Shown one piece after another: positions 11,471-20,544 of a stretch of DNA of 64,000 bases. The notes beneath the pieces are model-generated. The model saw only the letters and a list, made by a program, of their open reading frames with translations, searched no databases and was not told the origin of the DNA. The position numbers and the translations under genes are program-made. The DNA comes from Sphingobium sp. Z007 (GTDB taxonomy: Bacteria > Pseudomonadota > Alphaproteobacteria > Sphingomonadales > Sphingomonadaceae): positions 62,001 to 126,000 of the forward strand of contig NZ_FBXK01000002.1 of assembly GCF_900013425.1 (NCBI RefSeq), read 5' to 3'. Position 1 is the first letter of the stretch. Every line of letters starts with the position of its first letter.

Positions 11471-12586
11471 CTGGATTCGGACGAGTTGTTTGCGGCGGCA
11501 GTCGAATTCGAAAAAATCGCAGCGTTGGGCAATGAGACTGAGATTCGCGGAACGATCCAGGCCATCATCGACACCTGCAACAAGGTCCACGAAGCGTTCT
11601 CCGGTTCGTGGTTGGGTTACCATGCCAGCGTCTATCAGCGCGACCTTCGAGCACAGCCCGGCGCGCGCTTCGATAGCCAATGGGGGCTGCGCGAGATAAG
11701 CTTCGCGGGTGGGACGTCCGGGCCATGGGCGCAATATGATCGTAGCGTGGTCCGCAATGCGATATTTCAGCGTGCCGGCCATGTACTGGAGACAATCTCC
11801 GATCGGGTCGATGCCGCAGAGCGCGATTTCGCGCGTGTCAAAGGGACCGTGCTGTCCATATTGTCGAGCATGCTCGCCGAGCGGGATGATAGCTTTTTAG
11901 GCAAGCTGAAGAGCGATCTCGAAAAGGTGAATATCTTCTCCGCCCGCGAGGCGACGTTGGTGTATCAGCCCAGCGGTCAGTTCATGACCGCCGACACGGA
12001 AGCGATATCCGGAGGTGTCGTCACGCCGGCTCATTTCGAGGTGCTGGGGGAGGCAGGCGCTATGGCAACGGTGTTCAGCGCTGGCCAGCAGGCGGCAGAT
12101 ATTGTGCGGCAGGCGGCATCACATGTGGATCGTATGGTCAAGAAGACGCGACGCGACGATCGGATCGGGACAAATGTCTTCATCGGTCATGGCCGCTCGC
12201 CGCTGTGGCGCGAGCTGAAGGATTTCGTCGAAGACCGGCTTCGCCTGCCGGCCGACGAGTTCAACCGTGTTCCGGTCGCGGGCGTGACCAACATCGCGCG
12301 CCTCTCAGAAATGCTCGATGCCGCAGCGATCGGCTTCGTAATCATGACCGCGGAAGACGAAACCAACGAAGGCGCGATGCGCGCACGGATGAACGTCATC
12401 CACGAGGTCGGCCTGTTCCAGGGGCGATTGGGCTTCACGCGCGGCATCGTGATGCTGGAGGATGGATGCGAAGAGTTCTCCAACATCCAGGGTCTCGGCC
12501 AGATCCGCTTTCCGAAGGGACGGATTTCGGCTGCGTTTGAGGATGTGCGTCAGGTATTGGAGCGGGAAGGCATCCTCACATCCTGA
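11468..12586 (+). CDS. TIR-like (CAP12/PF10137-type) nucleotide-binding protein
   Basis: The C-terminal about 150 residues match the TIR-like family PF10137. The first strand is NVFIGHGRSPLWRELKDF, followed by a strand-helix with MTAEDE, and RMNVIHEVGLFQGRLGF with the candidate catalytic glutamate (HEVG). The N-terminal about 200 residues are helical and not recognised. I chose the TTG at 11468 because a strong AAGGAGG (11456-11462) sits 5 bases upstream. The longer frame from a TTG at 11390 has no such site. It is divergent from the TIR gene at 11200, with about 270 bp between them, so both may share a control region. Known relatives act as NAD hydrolase effectors in anti-phage systems. Confidence 0.75.
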   Translation: MLDSDELFAAAVEFEKIAALGNETEIRGTIQAIIDTCNKVHEAFSGSWLGYHASVYQRDLRAQPGARFDSQWGLREISFAGGTSGPWAQYDRSVVRNAIFQRAGHVLETISDRVDAAERDFARVKGTVLSILSSMLAERDDSFLGKLKSDLEKVNIFSAREATLVYQPSGQFMTADTEAISGGVVTPAHFEVLGEAGAMATVFSAGQQAADIVRQAASHVDRMVKKTRRDDRIGTNVFIGHGRSPLWRELKDFVEDRLRLPADEFNRVPVAGVTNIARLSEMLDAAAIGFVIMTAEDETNEGAMRARMNVIHEVGLFQGRLGFTRGIVMLEDGCEEFSNIQGLGQIRFPKGRISAAFEDVRQVLEREGILTS

Positions 12587-12911
12587 CCAATGCGGCGCTG
12601 CCAACCTTTGGTGCAAGGGCATCGGGTATCTTGAGCGGTTCGGTGATACAGTAACAGATCGACCAAACCCCCGGGACGGTCGGATGTTTTGTGATCAAGT
12701 GCGATTTTATACCCTTCGCCCGCATGACGGCGGATGCGAGCCATGACACTCTGGAGATACTCGGCCCCGAATGGCTGGTTCCAGCGTGAGTCGACATTCT
12801 CGCCACCGCATCGGGCCGGCGTATGCTGGTCGGCAATTACCGGCGCTCTTGGGACAATTCTGCCGTTCCCAAGCGCGGCCGTGACCGACGGCTCTCGCCA
12901 AAACCCGACGC
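12587..12911. other. Intergenic region between TIR gene and fluoride operon
   Basis: About 325 bp with overlapping short frames on both strands, none with a ribosome site and a recognisable product. Nothing assignable is seen. Confidence 0.5.
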
Positions 12912-13328
12912 TCATCGAGCTTTTGCCATCAGTTCCTCTGGCGCTGCGACCTGATGCCGCACTCCGCCTGGAGCGATGCTCCAATGCTCAAGATGCTTGT
13001 AGACGATCACTTTCCCGCCGAGCAGATCGCCATGGGCCTCGCAAAAGCGCTCCAGTTCATGGCGCTGGCCGATCAGCTCGACACACATCGTCAGATGCGG
13101 ATTGGATAGTTCAGCACCATCCTCCATTACCGGACCGTGGTTGCTGAAGCCGTAGTGGGTATGATGCGCGACAGCGTTCATGATGCCGTCGCGCTTCGCT
13201 TGCACGACCAACTGCCGGTAGAGCGGTTTTCGGGTCCAGAAGCTGCGCGGGCCATCGGTCGCCTTGTCCGATGGCTTCATGTAGATGCGGATCATGCCGA
13301 TCTCGCTGGGCGTGACCTTGTGAGACAT
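12912..13328 (-). CDS. DUF190 family protein
   Basis: 138 residues beginning [19 protein letters not shown], the typical opening of DUF190 proteins (small PII-like, ferredoxin-like fold). These proteins recur next to fluoride exporters under fluoride riboswitches, and their precise function is not settled. Its start shares a base with the stop of the CLC gene (TGATG), so it is co-translated with the antiporter. No membrane segment. A regulatory or accessory role in fluoride export is inferred. Confidence 0.85.
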   Translation of the reverse strand: MSHKVTPSEIGMIRIYMKPSDKATDGPRSFWTRKPLYRQLVVQAKRDGIMNAVAHHTHYGFSNHGPVMEDGAELSNPHLTMCVELIGQRHELERFCEAHGDLLGGKVIVYKHLEHWSIAPGGVRHQVAAPEELMAKAR

Positions 13329-14722
13329 CAGTTTTCCTTCTTGTTGAAAGAGCTATTCTCCCGACGTGTTCGCCGGGAGGCACGCGCTTCGCGCAGGGTA
13401 GCGCCATGGGAATGGCCGCGTGTCAGCCGCTTCGGAACGGCGATACGCTGCGACAGGTAGATTCCGTTATGGCCCGAGCAGATATAAGCCACGAAACAGG
13501 CCACCGCGATCGGAACGGCGTGGGTGGCCCCGAACAACTCGATACCCATGATCGTACAGGCAAACGGTGTATTGGCCGCGCCGGCAAAGACGGCGACGAA
13601 CCCAAGGCCGGCGAAAAGGTCGAGCGGCGCGCCGAGCAGCCAACCCAGCGCATTGCCGAGTGCTGCCCCGATGAAGAATAGCGGCGTCACTTCCCCGCCC
13701 TTGAAGCCGGCGCTGAGGGTCACGACCGTAAAGACCATCTTGAGCGCCCAGCTCCACCGATCGGCAGGACCGGTGAAGAAGCCAGCGATGGTCGGGTCTC
13801 CGGGAATGGCGGACCAGACGCCAAGACCAAGATAGGCACGTGTGCCAAAAATCCAGACCAGCGCGATGACCAATATGCCGCCAAAGGCCGCCCGCAGAGG
13901 GCCATAGGGAATGCGAGCCTTGAGGAACCCGCCGAGCGCGTGATTGGCTTCGGCAAATAGGAGTCCTGCTAGGCCGAATGCCACCCCTGCTACGGCCGCC
14001 TTGGCGAGAATCAGCGGTTCGACGATCAGAGCGCCCACGCCTCCAGTAATGCTACTGATCTGGTAGGGCGTGTGATGGATGCCCCAGGCATGGCACGTCC
14101 AGTCGCCCACCAGCGCGGCAAGCAGACACGGTAAGATCCCGCTATATTCAATGCGGCCGACCGCCAGCACTTCGAGCGCGAACACAGCGCCGGCTAGCGG
14201 CGTGCCGAAAACAGCCCCGAAGCCGGCAGCGACCCCAGCCATCAAAACGATGCGGATGCTCGGAGCATCAAGTTTGAACAGTCGGGCGGCAGCGCTTGCA
14301 AGGCTGCCGCCGAGTTGCACCGCTGTGCCTTCGCGGCCTGCCGATCCGCCGAACAAATGTGTGGCGATAGTACCGATGAAGACCAACGGCGCCATTCGCA
14401 GGGGAACGCCGCCCCCTGGCTCATGAATTTGCTCGACGATCAGATTGTTGCCCGCTTCGACCGACTTACCGGTGCGATGGTAGAGCAGGGCGATTGCCGC
14501 GCCACCTGCCGGCAAAAGATAGAGAAGCCAGGCATGATCGAAACGGGCCTGTGTTGCCGCATCCAGACTCCACAGGAATGCGGCACACAACGTGCCGATC
14601 AGCGTGGCCAGGGGAACCAGGATCAGCGTCCAGCGCACGACCGACATCGCATGATCGTGTCGATCCCGGAGAAAGGCCACCACATTGAGCATATTGAACA
14701 GGTTGCGAAAAGTCGCGCGCAC
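13328..14722 (-). CDS. CLC-F type fluoride/proton antiporter
   Basis: 464-residue membrane protein with about ten to twelve hydrophobic helices. CLC hallmarks are visible: GREGT at residues 129-133 (the CLC-F variant of GREGP, containing the gating glutamate), the repeated-helix segment [20 protein letters not shown], and [17 protein letters not shown] in the second half. The GREGT form, the DUF190 partner and an upstream fluoride riboswitch together point to fluoride rather than chloride. The start is GTG at 14722 with GGAGGA just upstream. The C-terminus after about residue 430 is basic and probably cytosolic. Confidence 0.88.
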   Translation of the reverse strand: MRATFRNLFNMLNVVAFLRDRHDHAMSVVRWTLILVPLATLIGTLCAAFLWSLDAATQARFDHAWLLYLLPAGGAAIALLYHRTGKSVEAGNNLIVEQIHEPGGGVPLRMAPLVFIGTIATHLFGGSAGREGTAVQLGGSLASAAARLFKLDAPSIRIVLMAGVAAGFGAVFGTPLAGAVFALEVLAVGRIEYSGILPCLLAALVGDWTCHAWGIHHTPYQISSITGGVGALIVEPLILAKAAVAGVAFGLAGLLFAEANHALGGFLKARIPYGPLRAAFGGILVIALVWIFGTRAYLGLGVWSAIPGDPTIAGFFTGPADRWSWALKMVFTVVTLSAGFKGGEVTPLFFIGAALGNALGWLLGAPLDLFAGLGFVAVFAGAANTPFACTIMGIELFGATHAVPIAVACFVAYICSGHNGIYLSQRIAVPKRLTRGHSHGATLREARASRRTRRENSSFNKKEN

Positions 14723-14751
14723 GATTCCTCCTTGCTGCCTTGCGGCGCCAA

Positions 14752-14813
14752 GTAGGAATCATCGTCCCTTGTCAGGGCGGTTCGACCCGAAGGTCCGGCA
14801 GAAATCCATTACC
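14752..14813 (-). ncRNA. Fluoride riboswitch (crcB motif)
   Basis: Reading the minus strand, the segment begins GGTAATGGATTTCTGCC, then a hairpin GACCTTCGGGTC, then GAACCGCCCTGACAAGGG, and ends ACGATGATTCCTAC. This matches the crcB-motif architecture: a 5' GG-n-AUGG-n-UUC segment, an ACCGCC pseudoknot strand, CUGA-(loop)-GG, GAUGA and a closing CCUAC. It lies 30 bp upstream of the CLC-F start, with the GGAGGA site just 3' of it, so translational control is plausible. Fluoride binding would switch the operon on. Confidence 0.88.
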
Positions 14814-14879
14814 GTTATTGCCATCTATGATGGGCGAAGGAAAAAAGATCAAGGGATGCTAACCGCTGGGATAGCAACA

Positions 14880-15237
14880 GCCCAGGTGGCAGGGTTCGGC
14901 GTGAGCTGACATTTTTGAGCGACCACCGGGGCGACCAGTTCTGTGCAGGGTTTCGGGCGCTTGCGTACGAAAGCCTCCAGTGCAGGAACCCGCGGGCCCC
15001 GCGCGCTGGTTTATGGGTAAAACGGCTTTGGGATGGTTCTGGCGGGTAAGCGCTGGCGATCCGGAAGTGCAGCTCCTGGCCCGATCAACGTGATTTCGTG
15101 CGGTGTCAGACAGCGAGCGGCGTCGGTTTTGCTGGCCGGCGTGCCCAGCGCCCAGCTCAATTCTGGGATGGGCATGTGCAGGGTCATCGGCCAGAACACC
15201 ATGGGTACGACCTTCATGTAGGGCGAGCCATGCCGGA
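14880..15237. other. Non-coding stretch next to the IS91-type transposase
   Basis: About 360 bp between the riboswitch leader and the transposase stop. Short frames on both strands show no recognisable product. It probably contains one terminus of the IS91-type element, but I cannot fix the end. Confidence 0.4.
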
Positions 15238-16482
15238 TCATGGCACGTGCCTCCGGGTGAGCGATGTCGATGATGGCGGTGCTCGTGGTTGGCACCAGCG
15301 GGCGAAGGTTTCGATGACGGTCATGCGCCCACCGCAGCATGGGCATGGCGGGCGATGGTCGGGCGGCTCGTTGGATGCGGGCTCATCGATCGGCGCGGCG
15401 ACACCCAGCAGCCTGCGGGCGAGCGCCATGGCCTCCTTGTGCGTCGAACTGGCGAGCAGACCGTAATGCCGGATACGGTGGAAGCCACGCGGCAGGACGT
15501 GGATCAGGAAGCGGCGAATGAACTCGTCCGTCGCAAACGTCATGACCTGCTGGCGTTGGGGCCCGTCGCGACGGTAATCCTTGTAGCGGAACGTCACGCC
15601 GCCCTCGTCGAAGGCGATGAGCCGCCGGTTCGAGATGGCGACGCGGTGGGTGTAGCGCGAGAGATAAGCCAGCACCGCCTGCGGCCCTGCAAAGGGCGGT
15701 TTGGCATAGACCACCCAGCGCTTCTTACGGATGGGCGATAGATGCCGGAGGAAGGCCTTGCGCGAAGCCAGGCCCGCCAAGGCGTTGAAGAAGGCCAGCT
15801 TACCAGCATCGAACAACGCCAGCAGGCGTGTGAGGAACAGCCGGCGGAACAGCGCGCCCAGTACGCGCACTGGCAGCAGGAAGGTTGGACGCGACGAGAT
15901 CCAGCGCTTGCCGTCCAGCGTGATGCCACCACCGGGCACGATCATGTGCACATGCGGGTGGTGGGTTAGTGCCGATCCCCACGTGTGCAAGACAGCGGTG
16001 ATCCCGATCCGCGCGCCGAGGTGCTTGGGATCGGCGGCGATGGTCAGCATCGTATCCGCAGCAGCGCGGAAGAGCAGATCATAGACCACCGCCTTGTTCT
16101 GCCAGGCGATGTCAGCGATCTCGGCGGGCACGGTGAACACGACGTGGAAGTAGCCGACCGGCAATAGATCAGCCTCGCGCGCGGCCAGCCAGGTGCGCGC
16201 GGCGGCGCCCTGACATTTGGGGCAATGCCGGTTGCGGCAGGAGTTATAGGCGATACGCCAGTGCCCGCAGTCGTCGCAGGCTTCGACATGACCGCCCAGC
16301 GCGGCTGTGCGGCAGTTCTCGATGGCCGTCATGACCTTGAGTTGGCCGAGGCTCAGATGCCCGGCATGGGCTGCGCGATACGCTGGCCCGGCACTCCGGA
16401 AGATGTCGGCGACCTCGAGTGAGGTGCGCACCGGTTCAACCGGGCGGCGATGCCGTTCGCGTCCGGCCTTCCATAAGCGCAA
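15238..16482 (-). CDS. IS91 family transposase
   Basis: 414-residue rolling-circle transposase. An N-terminal zinc-binding region (C69-C72 and C82-HCPKC to C90) is followed by the metal-binding HUH-like motif HHPHVH (174-179) and the tyrosine motif YLSRYTHR (273-280). The C-terminus carries a further PCPCCGG pair. The first 47 bases overlap the integrase gene. A GTG at 16431, 5 bases after the integrase stop, would give a 397-residue protein starting at the conserved VRTSLEVADIF and may be the true start. It seems intact. Confidence 0.9.
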   Translation of the reverse strand: MRLWKAGRERHRRPVEPVRTSLEVADIFRSAGPAYRAAHAGHLSLGQLKVMTAIENCRTAALGGHVEACDDCGHWRIAYNSCRNRHCPKCQGAAARTWLAAREADLLPVGYFHVVFTVPAEIADIAWQNKAVVYDLLFRAAADTMLTIAADPKHLGARIGITAVLHTWGSALTHHPHVHMIVPGGGITLDGKRWISSRPTFLLPVRVLGALFRRLFLTRLLALFDAGKLAFFNALAGLASRKAFLRHLSPIRKKRWVVYAKPPFAGPQAVLAYLSRYTHRVAISNRRLIAFDEGGVTFRYKDYRRDGPQRQQVMTFATDEFIRRFLIHVLPRGFHRIRHYGLLASSTHKEAMALARRLLGVAAPIDEPASNEPPDHRPPCPCCGGRMTVIETFARWCQPRAPPSSTSLTRRHVP

Positions 16483-17353
16483 CGATCTGGTCGAGCGGAC
16501 TGGTCACCGCCCGCATGGTCTTGCTCGAAACCTGAGTATAGATGCCGGTCGTGTTGATGTTCACATGTCCCAGCAGGACCTGGATAACGCGGATGTCGAC
16601 ACCTTGCTCGAGCAGGTGAGTGGCGAACGAATGCCGCAATGTGTGCGGGCTTACCCGCTTGTGGATCTCGGCGCGCTCGGCCGCCTCCTGCACGACGCGA
16701 TGCAACTGGCGCGCTGAGACCGGGTCCGTGCCGTTGCGGCCGGGGAACAGCCAGCCATGTGGCAACATCACTCCCCGCCGCTTGCCTTCGCGCCACCATT
16801 GCCGAAGCAAGTCCAGCAAGTGCGGTGAGAGCATGGCGTTGCGATCCTTGCGTCCCTTGCCCTGCTCGACGCGGATCAGCATCCGGGTGCTGTCGATGTC
16901 ATCGACCTTGAGGTGGGCAACCTCCGAGACGCGCAGGCCCGCGCCATAGGCCACGCTCAGCGCTGCTTTGTATTTGATGCCTGGCGCAGCCTCGAGCAGC
17001 CGCGCAGTCTCTTCGACGCTCAAAACCACCCGCAACTTGGGCGCGTAGTGCATGACGACAAGCCCCAGCGCCATCTCCGGTCGCTTGAGGGTTATACAGA
17101 ACAGGAAACGCAGTGCCGATACAGCCCCATTTATTGTTGCCGGACCAATGGCGCGTTCATGCTGATCGATCTGAAAACGCCGGAGGTCTTCGATCGTGGC
17201 CGTATCGGGAGGCCGGCCGAGAAACGCGGCAAATGATCGGACGTGCCGGATATAGTCCTTCTGCGTGTGCTCCCCAAAGCCACGCATCGTCATGTCCTGC
17301 AACATACGCTGGCGAAGCGAATTGTTCGGGGCAGCGGTAGTGATAGCGTCCAT
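16436..17353 (-). CDS. Tyrosine recombinase (IS91-associated integrase)
   Basis: 305 residues with an N-terminal SAM-like core-binding domain (1-90) and a complete catalytic set: R141 in GLRVSEV, H237 and R240 in HTLRHSF, H263 in LLGHVN and Y272 in GIYTQVS. The ATG at 17353 follows GGAGAGGAAC. Its N-terminal half is homologous to the fragment at 649-805. It likely assists resolution or integration of the neighbouring transposon; substrate unknown. Confidence 0.9.
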   Translation of the reverse strand: MDAITTAAPNNSLRQRMLQDMTMRGFGEHTQKDYIRHVRSFAAFLGRPPDTATIEDLRRFQIDQHERAIGPATINGAVSALRFLFCITLKRPEMALGLVVMHYAPKLRVVLSVEETARLLEAAPGIKYKAALSVAYGAGLRVSEVAHLKVDDIDSTRMLIRVEQGKGRKDRNAMLSPHLLDLLRQWWREGKRRGVMLPHGWLFPGRNGTDPVSARQLHRVVQEAAERAEIHKRVSPHTLRHSFATHLLEQGVDIRVIQVLLGHVNINTTGIYTQVSSKTMRAVTSPLDQIVALMEGRTRTASPPG

Positions 17354-17451
17354 CGTAAGTTCCTCTCCGTTGAAGGAACTCCACGGTCGCAAGACGACAT
17401 CGCCGCTCTCAAAGCCTGAACAATACTACGCTACGTCACCCCAAGCGACCC

Positions 17452-17991
17452 TCCCGCAGAGCGGGTCGTCTAATCGCCCCTCTGTCAAGCCAGCCAAATC
17501 AAATCGTTTATAACTGAAGCCATGCGTATGCCGGGTACAGGGTCGTCTACGCGGTCGACGCAAGTTGATCGCCGCAGGATGTGTTCCGTAGGCAAGATCT
17601 TCCTATGTTCGTGACGCAATCTGCTCACGAGGGCAGTTGCTTCCCGCTTCGCGGAATGATCTCAGCCGCGTCCCGGCAGGGACGGCTCGGCGCGTCCTCA
17701 AAGGACGCTATCAGTGAAACGTTAGATGTGCTGGTGAAGGTGTGCCGATGTAGATCAAGTAGGCACGGCGGCTCCAGCATTGGGATCAAACAGCTCGCCC
17801 GACGTCAACATCGCATGCATGATGACTGCCAGTTTGCGCGCGAGGGCGACGGCGGCTCGTTTGAAACCGAGCCGTTCCTTCAGCGCCAGAGCCCAGGTGC
17901 GCAAGGTGTTCGTCTCCGTCGACCTGTTCAAAATGACCGAAGCCGCCTCGTACAACAAGGTGCGTAACTTTGCGTCGCCGCGACGCGAGAT
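17452..17991. repeat. 540-bp inverted repeat, copy B
   Basis: Mate of 1-540 in opposite orientation. It covers the last 79 codons of the IS110 transposase gene (17755-17991), its hairpin-rich tail and about 130 bp up to the start region of the IS91-associated integrase. Homologous recombination between the copies would invert the 16.9-kb segment carrying the defence and fluoride genes. Confidence 0.93.
17620..17708 (-). ncRNA. Structured IS110 tail, candidate bridge RNA (copy B)
   Basis: The same series of four stem-loops as at 284-372, here on the minus strand directly after the complete transposase gene. The dense, GC-rich hairpins separated by short loops are unlike a simple terminator and fit a guide RNA from the element end. 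Only structure and position support this. Confidence 0.42.
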
Positions 17992-18786
17992 GTGGCCTTC
18001 ATAGTCAACCTCTCCCGACTGATATCGCTTCGGGGTTAGACCGACCCAGGCGCCTACAGCGCGCGAGTTCTTGAAGTTGATCGGATCCTCTATGGCTGCT
18101 GCAAAGGCCGTGGCGGTGACCGTTCCCACACCAGGCACTGAAGTAAGCAGGCGGCAGCGTTGGTCCGTGCCGGCCATCGTAACCAGTTGCTTGGTTAACT
18201 CTGCCACACGAACCCGAATATCGCTCCAGGCTTTGAGCAGCGGCAGGATGATGCGCGCCAAATCGTTTTCGCCTTCTAGGAGCGTAAGAACGTTGCGTTC
18301 AAAGACGCTGCCGACACCTTTGGGGACGACCAGCCCAAACGTCTTCATCAGCCCACGTATCTGGTTCGACATCTGCACCCTCATCTTCATGAGTTGACGG
18401 CGGGCGGCGATCAGCGTCCTCATCAACATGCTGTCGAAGCCTTTGACGCGGACCTCCCTATAGAAACCAACTTCAGCCAGATGGGCCAGTCCGTCAGCGT
18501 CGTTCGCATCGGTCTTGTTGGCAGCCATATCCAGAGCGGCCTTGGCATGGCGCGCATCTATACAGATCGCCGGCAGACCTTCCGCAGTGAGGGCATGGAA
18601 AAACCATACCGACAAAGGTCCGGTCTCAAATACCACGCGCTTTGCATTTGGTGCGCGCTTTCGGATCACTTCTGCGAGAAGCTTCGGGTCGGATGCACAC
18701 TTGCCACGCCAAATGCGCTTGCCGTCCTGACGAACCGATACTGAAGTGTCTTTCAGGGAGACGTCGAGTCCTATATGCTGATCCAC
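17755..18786 (-). CDS. IS110 family transposase (DEDD)
   Basis: 343 residues. The N-terminal RuvC-like DEDD domain begins GLDVSLKDTSV, with D8, an E in VVFETGPLS (about 54), and DANDADGLAHLA (about 93-104) supplying acidic residues. The C-terminal Transposase_20 domain has LLTSVPGVGTVTA and the conserved serine region NSRAVGAWVGLTPKRYQSG. The length is normal and the frame intact. It sits directly beside the IS91-type element. Confidence 0.92.
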   Translation of the reverse strand: MDQHIGLDVSLKDTSVSVRQDGKRIWRGKCASDPKLLAEVIRKRAPNAKRVVFETGPLSVWFFHALTAEGLPAICIDARHAKAALDMAANKTDANDADGLAHLAEVGFYREVRVKGFDSMLMRTLIAARRQLMKMRVQMSNQIRGLMKTFGLVVPKGVGSVFERNVLTLLEGENDLARIILPLLKAWSDIRVRVAELTKQLVTMAGTDQRCRLLTSVPGVGTVTATAFAAAIEDPINFKNSRAVGAWVGLTPKRYQSGEVDYEGHISRRGDAKLRTLLYEAASVILNRSTETNTLRTWALALKERLGFKRAAVALARKLAVIMHAMLTSGELFDPNAGAAVPT

Positions 18787-19110
18787 GGTTGTCCTCCATT
18801 TGATGCTGGGCCCGGTCCAAAATCGTGAGCCCGTTCTTCATCTTATCGGGGGGCAACCAACCTTCCAGTAATCCCGTGCATCTGGCCAAAGGCCGGCGCT
18901 CCCGCGATTACGTCATGTTCGTGCTTTGGTCGCTTGCCGTCGAAACGCTGAACCCCGTAAAATCGGACAAAGCCGTCGTTAGCAGGTTAGACGGTGCCCG
19001 ACGGCTTTAGGTAAACGCGGACGTCGATGAGCTTCCCTTCAATAACTAGGGAGAGTCGAAGAGCGATGAAACGCCGCTGCGCACAATTGGTAGCCAGCGG
19101 CGCGCGGGCT
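18787..19110. other. IS110 left end and intergenic DNA
   Basis: About 320 bp between the transposase start and the YVTN gene stop. It should contain the other IS110 end; I find no inverted terminal repeat, as expected for this family. A short plus frame (18825-19010) has no recognisable product. Confidence 0.45.
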
Positions 19111-20544
19111 TCAATGGGCTTGTTTCTGCACTACCGCGCCCTGCGAATCCGGATCACCGGCACGAATGACCAAATAACGGCGCTCGGCCGGGGCAGCATC
19201 CGCGACAATCTGGCGGATCGGCCCGACGGCGTTGACGATGGCGGCGCCGGCCGGATTGGTCATGAACTTGGCAAGAGGTTGAATCGCACCCGTCCCGTCG
19301 GGTTTGGTCGCCAGTCCGAGCGTGAACGGTTGCTTGGGCGGCAGGCCGGCGACGGCGGCCTGCAGGATCTGGACCTGCCCCTGATCGAACAAAGTGACTT
19401 GGCTCTGGCCCTGGCCTGACAGGGTCAACTGGACCTTGCCGCTGGCCATATCGAGCGGGACCAGATTGGCCATGCCGTCGCCCGAAGGCACCGCGCCCGG
19501 TACATAGGCGACGCCCTGCGGCCCCTGACCGATAGGGATGGTCGTGAGCAGGCGGTTGGTGGCAGTATCGATGACCGCAACGCCGTCGCCATTCTCCAGC
19601 CCAACATAGATGCGGGTGCCGTCGCCCGAAGGCCATAACCCGTGCGGCAGCGCGCCGACCGAAACTGTCGCCACCTGTTCGAACGTGTCGGTGCGGAACA
19701 CCTTGACGATGTTCTGCGTGCCGACTGTCACATAGGCGAACTGTCCGCGCGACGTGCGGGCGATGTTGACGTGATTGGTGATGGGGCCGGTGTCGATCGT
19801 CTTAAGGACAGCGAACGGCGGCTTGGCGTCGAACACCATTACCTTGCCGACATCTTTGAGCGTCAGCCAGACCTGCCTGCCATCGGGTGTCGCGGCGATG
19901 TCGGGGCAGAAGGGGCTAGCTTGGGCGACACGTCCGACGACCTTCTTGGCTTTGGTGTCGATCACGACCGTCTCGGGCGAGAAGCTCGAGCAAACGTACC
20001 CGTATTTGCCGTCGGGCGAGAAGATCGTCATGCCCGGGCCGTTCGGGACGGTGATGCGCGTGGTGGGTTCGAACGTCTTGCCATCGAGCACCTGGATATA
20101 GTCCTCGCCGCGAACGCTGACCCAGACCTCGCGCCCGTCGGGACGGAAGAACGCCTCGTGCGGCGAGCGGCCGACATAGGCGGTGTGCTTGACCGCGTTG
20201 GTGGCCGTATCGATGAAGGTCACCGAGTTCGACCCTATCGAGATCACCGCCAGCGTCCTGCCATCGGGTGAGAAGCCGATGCCGTGGACCAGAAGCTGAC
20301 CCTTGTAGAGTGGGCTCAGATTGGCGGGCGTCAGATCGCCGAGCTTGATGACGCCGAGCAGTCGGTTGGTTGATGGGTCGATGACCGATACCGTGTTGGA
20401 AAACTGGTCCGAAGTATAGAAGCGGTCCTGCGAACTGATCGGCCGGTCGGGCGTCGCATTGGGCACCTGCTGCGCGGATGCGGGGTTCGCCAGCAGGCCG
20501 AGGGCAGACATGGCAAACGCCATCTTGAGGTGATTCGTAATCAT
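19111..20544 (-). CDS. Secreted YVTN-type beta-propeller protein
   Basis: 477 residues with a signal peptide (about 1-24, ending PASA). At least six propeller blades of about 40-45 residues follow. Each blade has the pattern VIDTATNAVxxT followed by SPDGRxxxV or the like (for example FSPDGRTLAVIS, FRPDGREVWVS, TPDGRQVWLT). The last about 110 residues are a different, non-propeller domain. It overlaps the upstream DUF305 gene by 4 bp and is the last gene of a three-gene operon. Probably periplasmic; ligand or enzymatic role is unknown. Confidence 0.8.
   Translation of the reverse strand: MITNHLKMAFAMSALGLLANPASAQQVPNATPDRPISSQDRFYTSDQFSNTVSVIDPSTNRLLGVIKLGDLTPANLSPLYKGQLLVHGIGFSPDGRTLAVISIGSNSVTFIDTATNAVKHTAYVGRSPHEAFFRPDGREVWVSVRGEDYIQVLDGKTFEPTTRITVPNGPGMTIFSPDGKYGYVCSSFSPETVVIDTKAKKVVGRVAQASPFCPDIAATPDGRQVWLTLKDVGKVMVFDAKPPFAVLKTIDTGPITNHVNIARTSRGQFAYVTVGTQNIVKVFRTDTFEQVATVSVGALPHGLWPSGDGTRIYVGLENGDGVAVIDTATNRLLTTIPIGQGPQGVAYVPGAVPSGDGMANLVPLDMASGKVQLTLSGQGQSQVTLFDQGQVQILQAAVAGLPPKQPFTLGLATKPDGTGAIQPLAKFMTNPAGAAIVNAVGPIRQIVADAAPAERRYLVIRAGDPDSQGAVVQKQAH

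Larger units (their letters stand above)
15238..17451 (-). mobile_element. IS91-type element with associated tyrosine recombinase
   Basis: Two overlapping minus-strand genes: a tyrosine recombinase (16436-17353) and a Y2-type transposase (15238-16482). This pair is typical of one IS91 subgroup in alphaproteobacteria. No terminal inverted repeats are expected for these rolling-circle elements. A short hairpin (CCCGCAGAGCGGG, about 17454-17466) at the recombinase side coincides with the edge of the 540-bp repeat and may be the element terminus. Boundaries are approximate. Confidence 0.75.

Noticed and set aside
12550..12984. A 144-codon minus frame between the TIR gene and the DUF190 gene
   Set aside because: It overlaps the ends of both supported genes and has no start signal or family pattern.
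13328..14722. CLC gene as an ordinary chloride channel
   Set aside because: The GREGT motif, DUF190 partner and fluoride riboswitch favour a fluoride antiporter.
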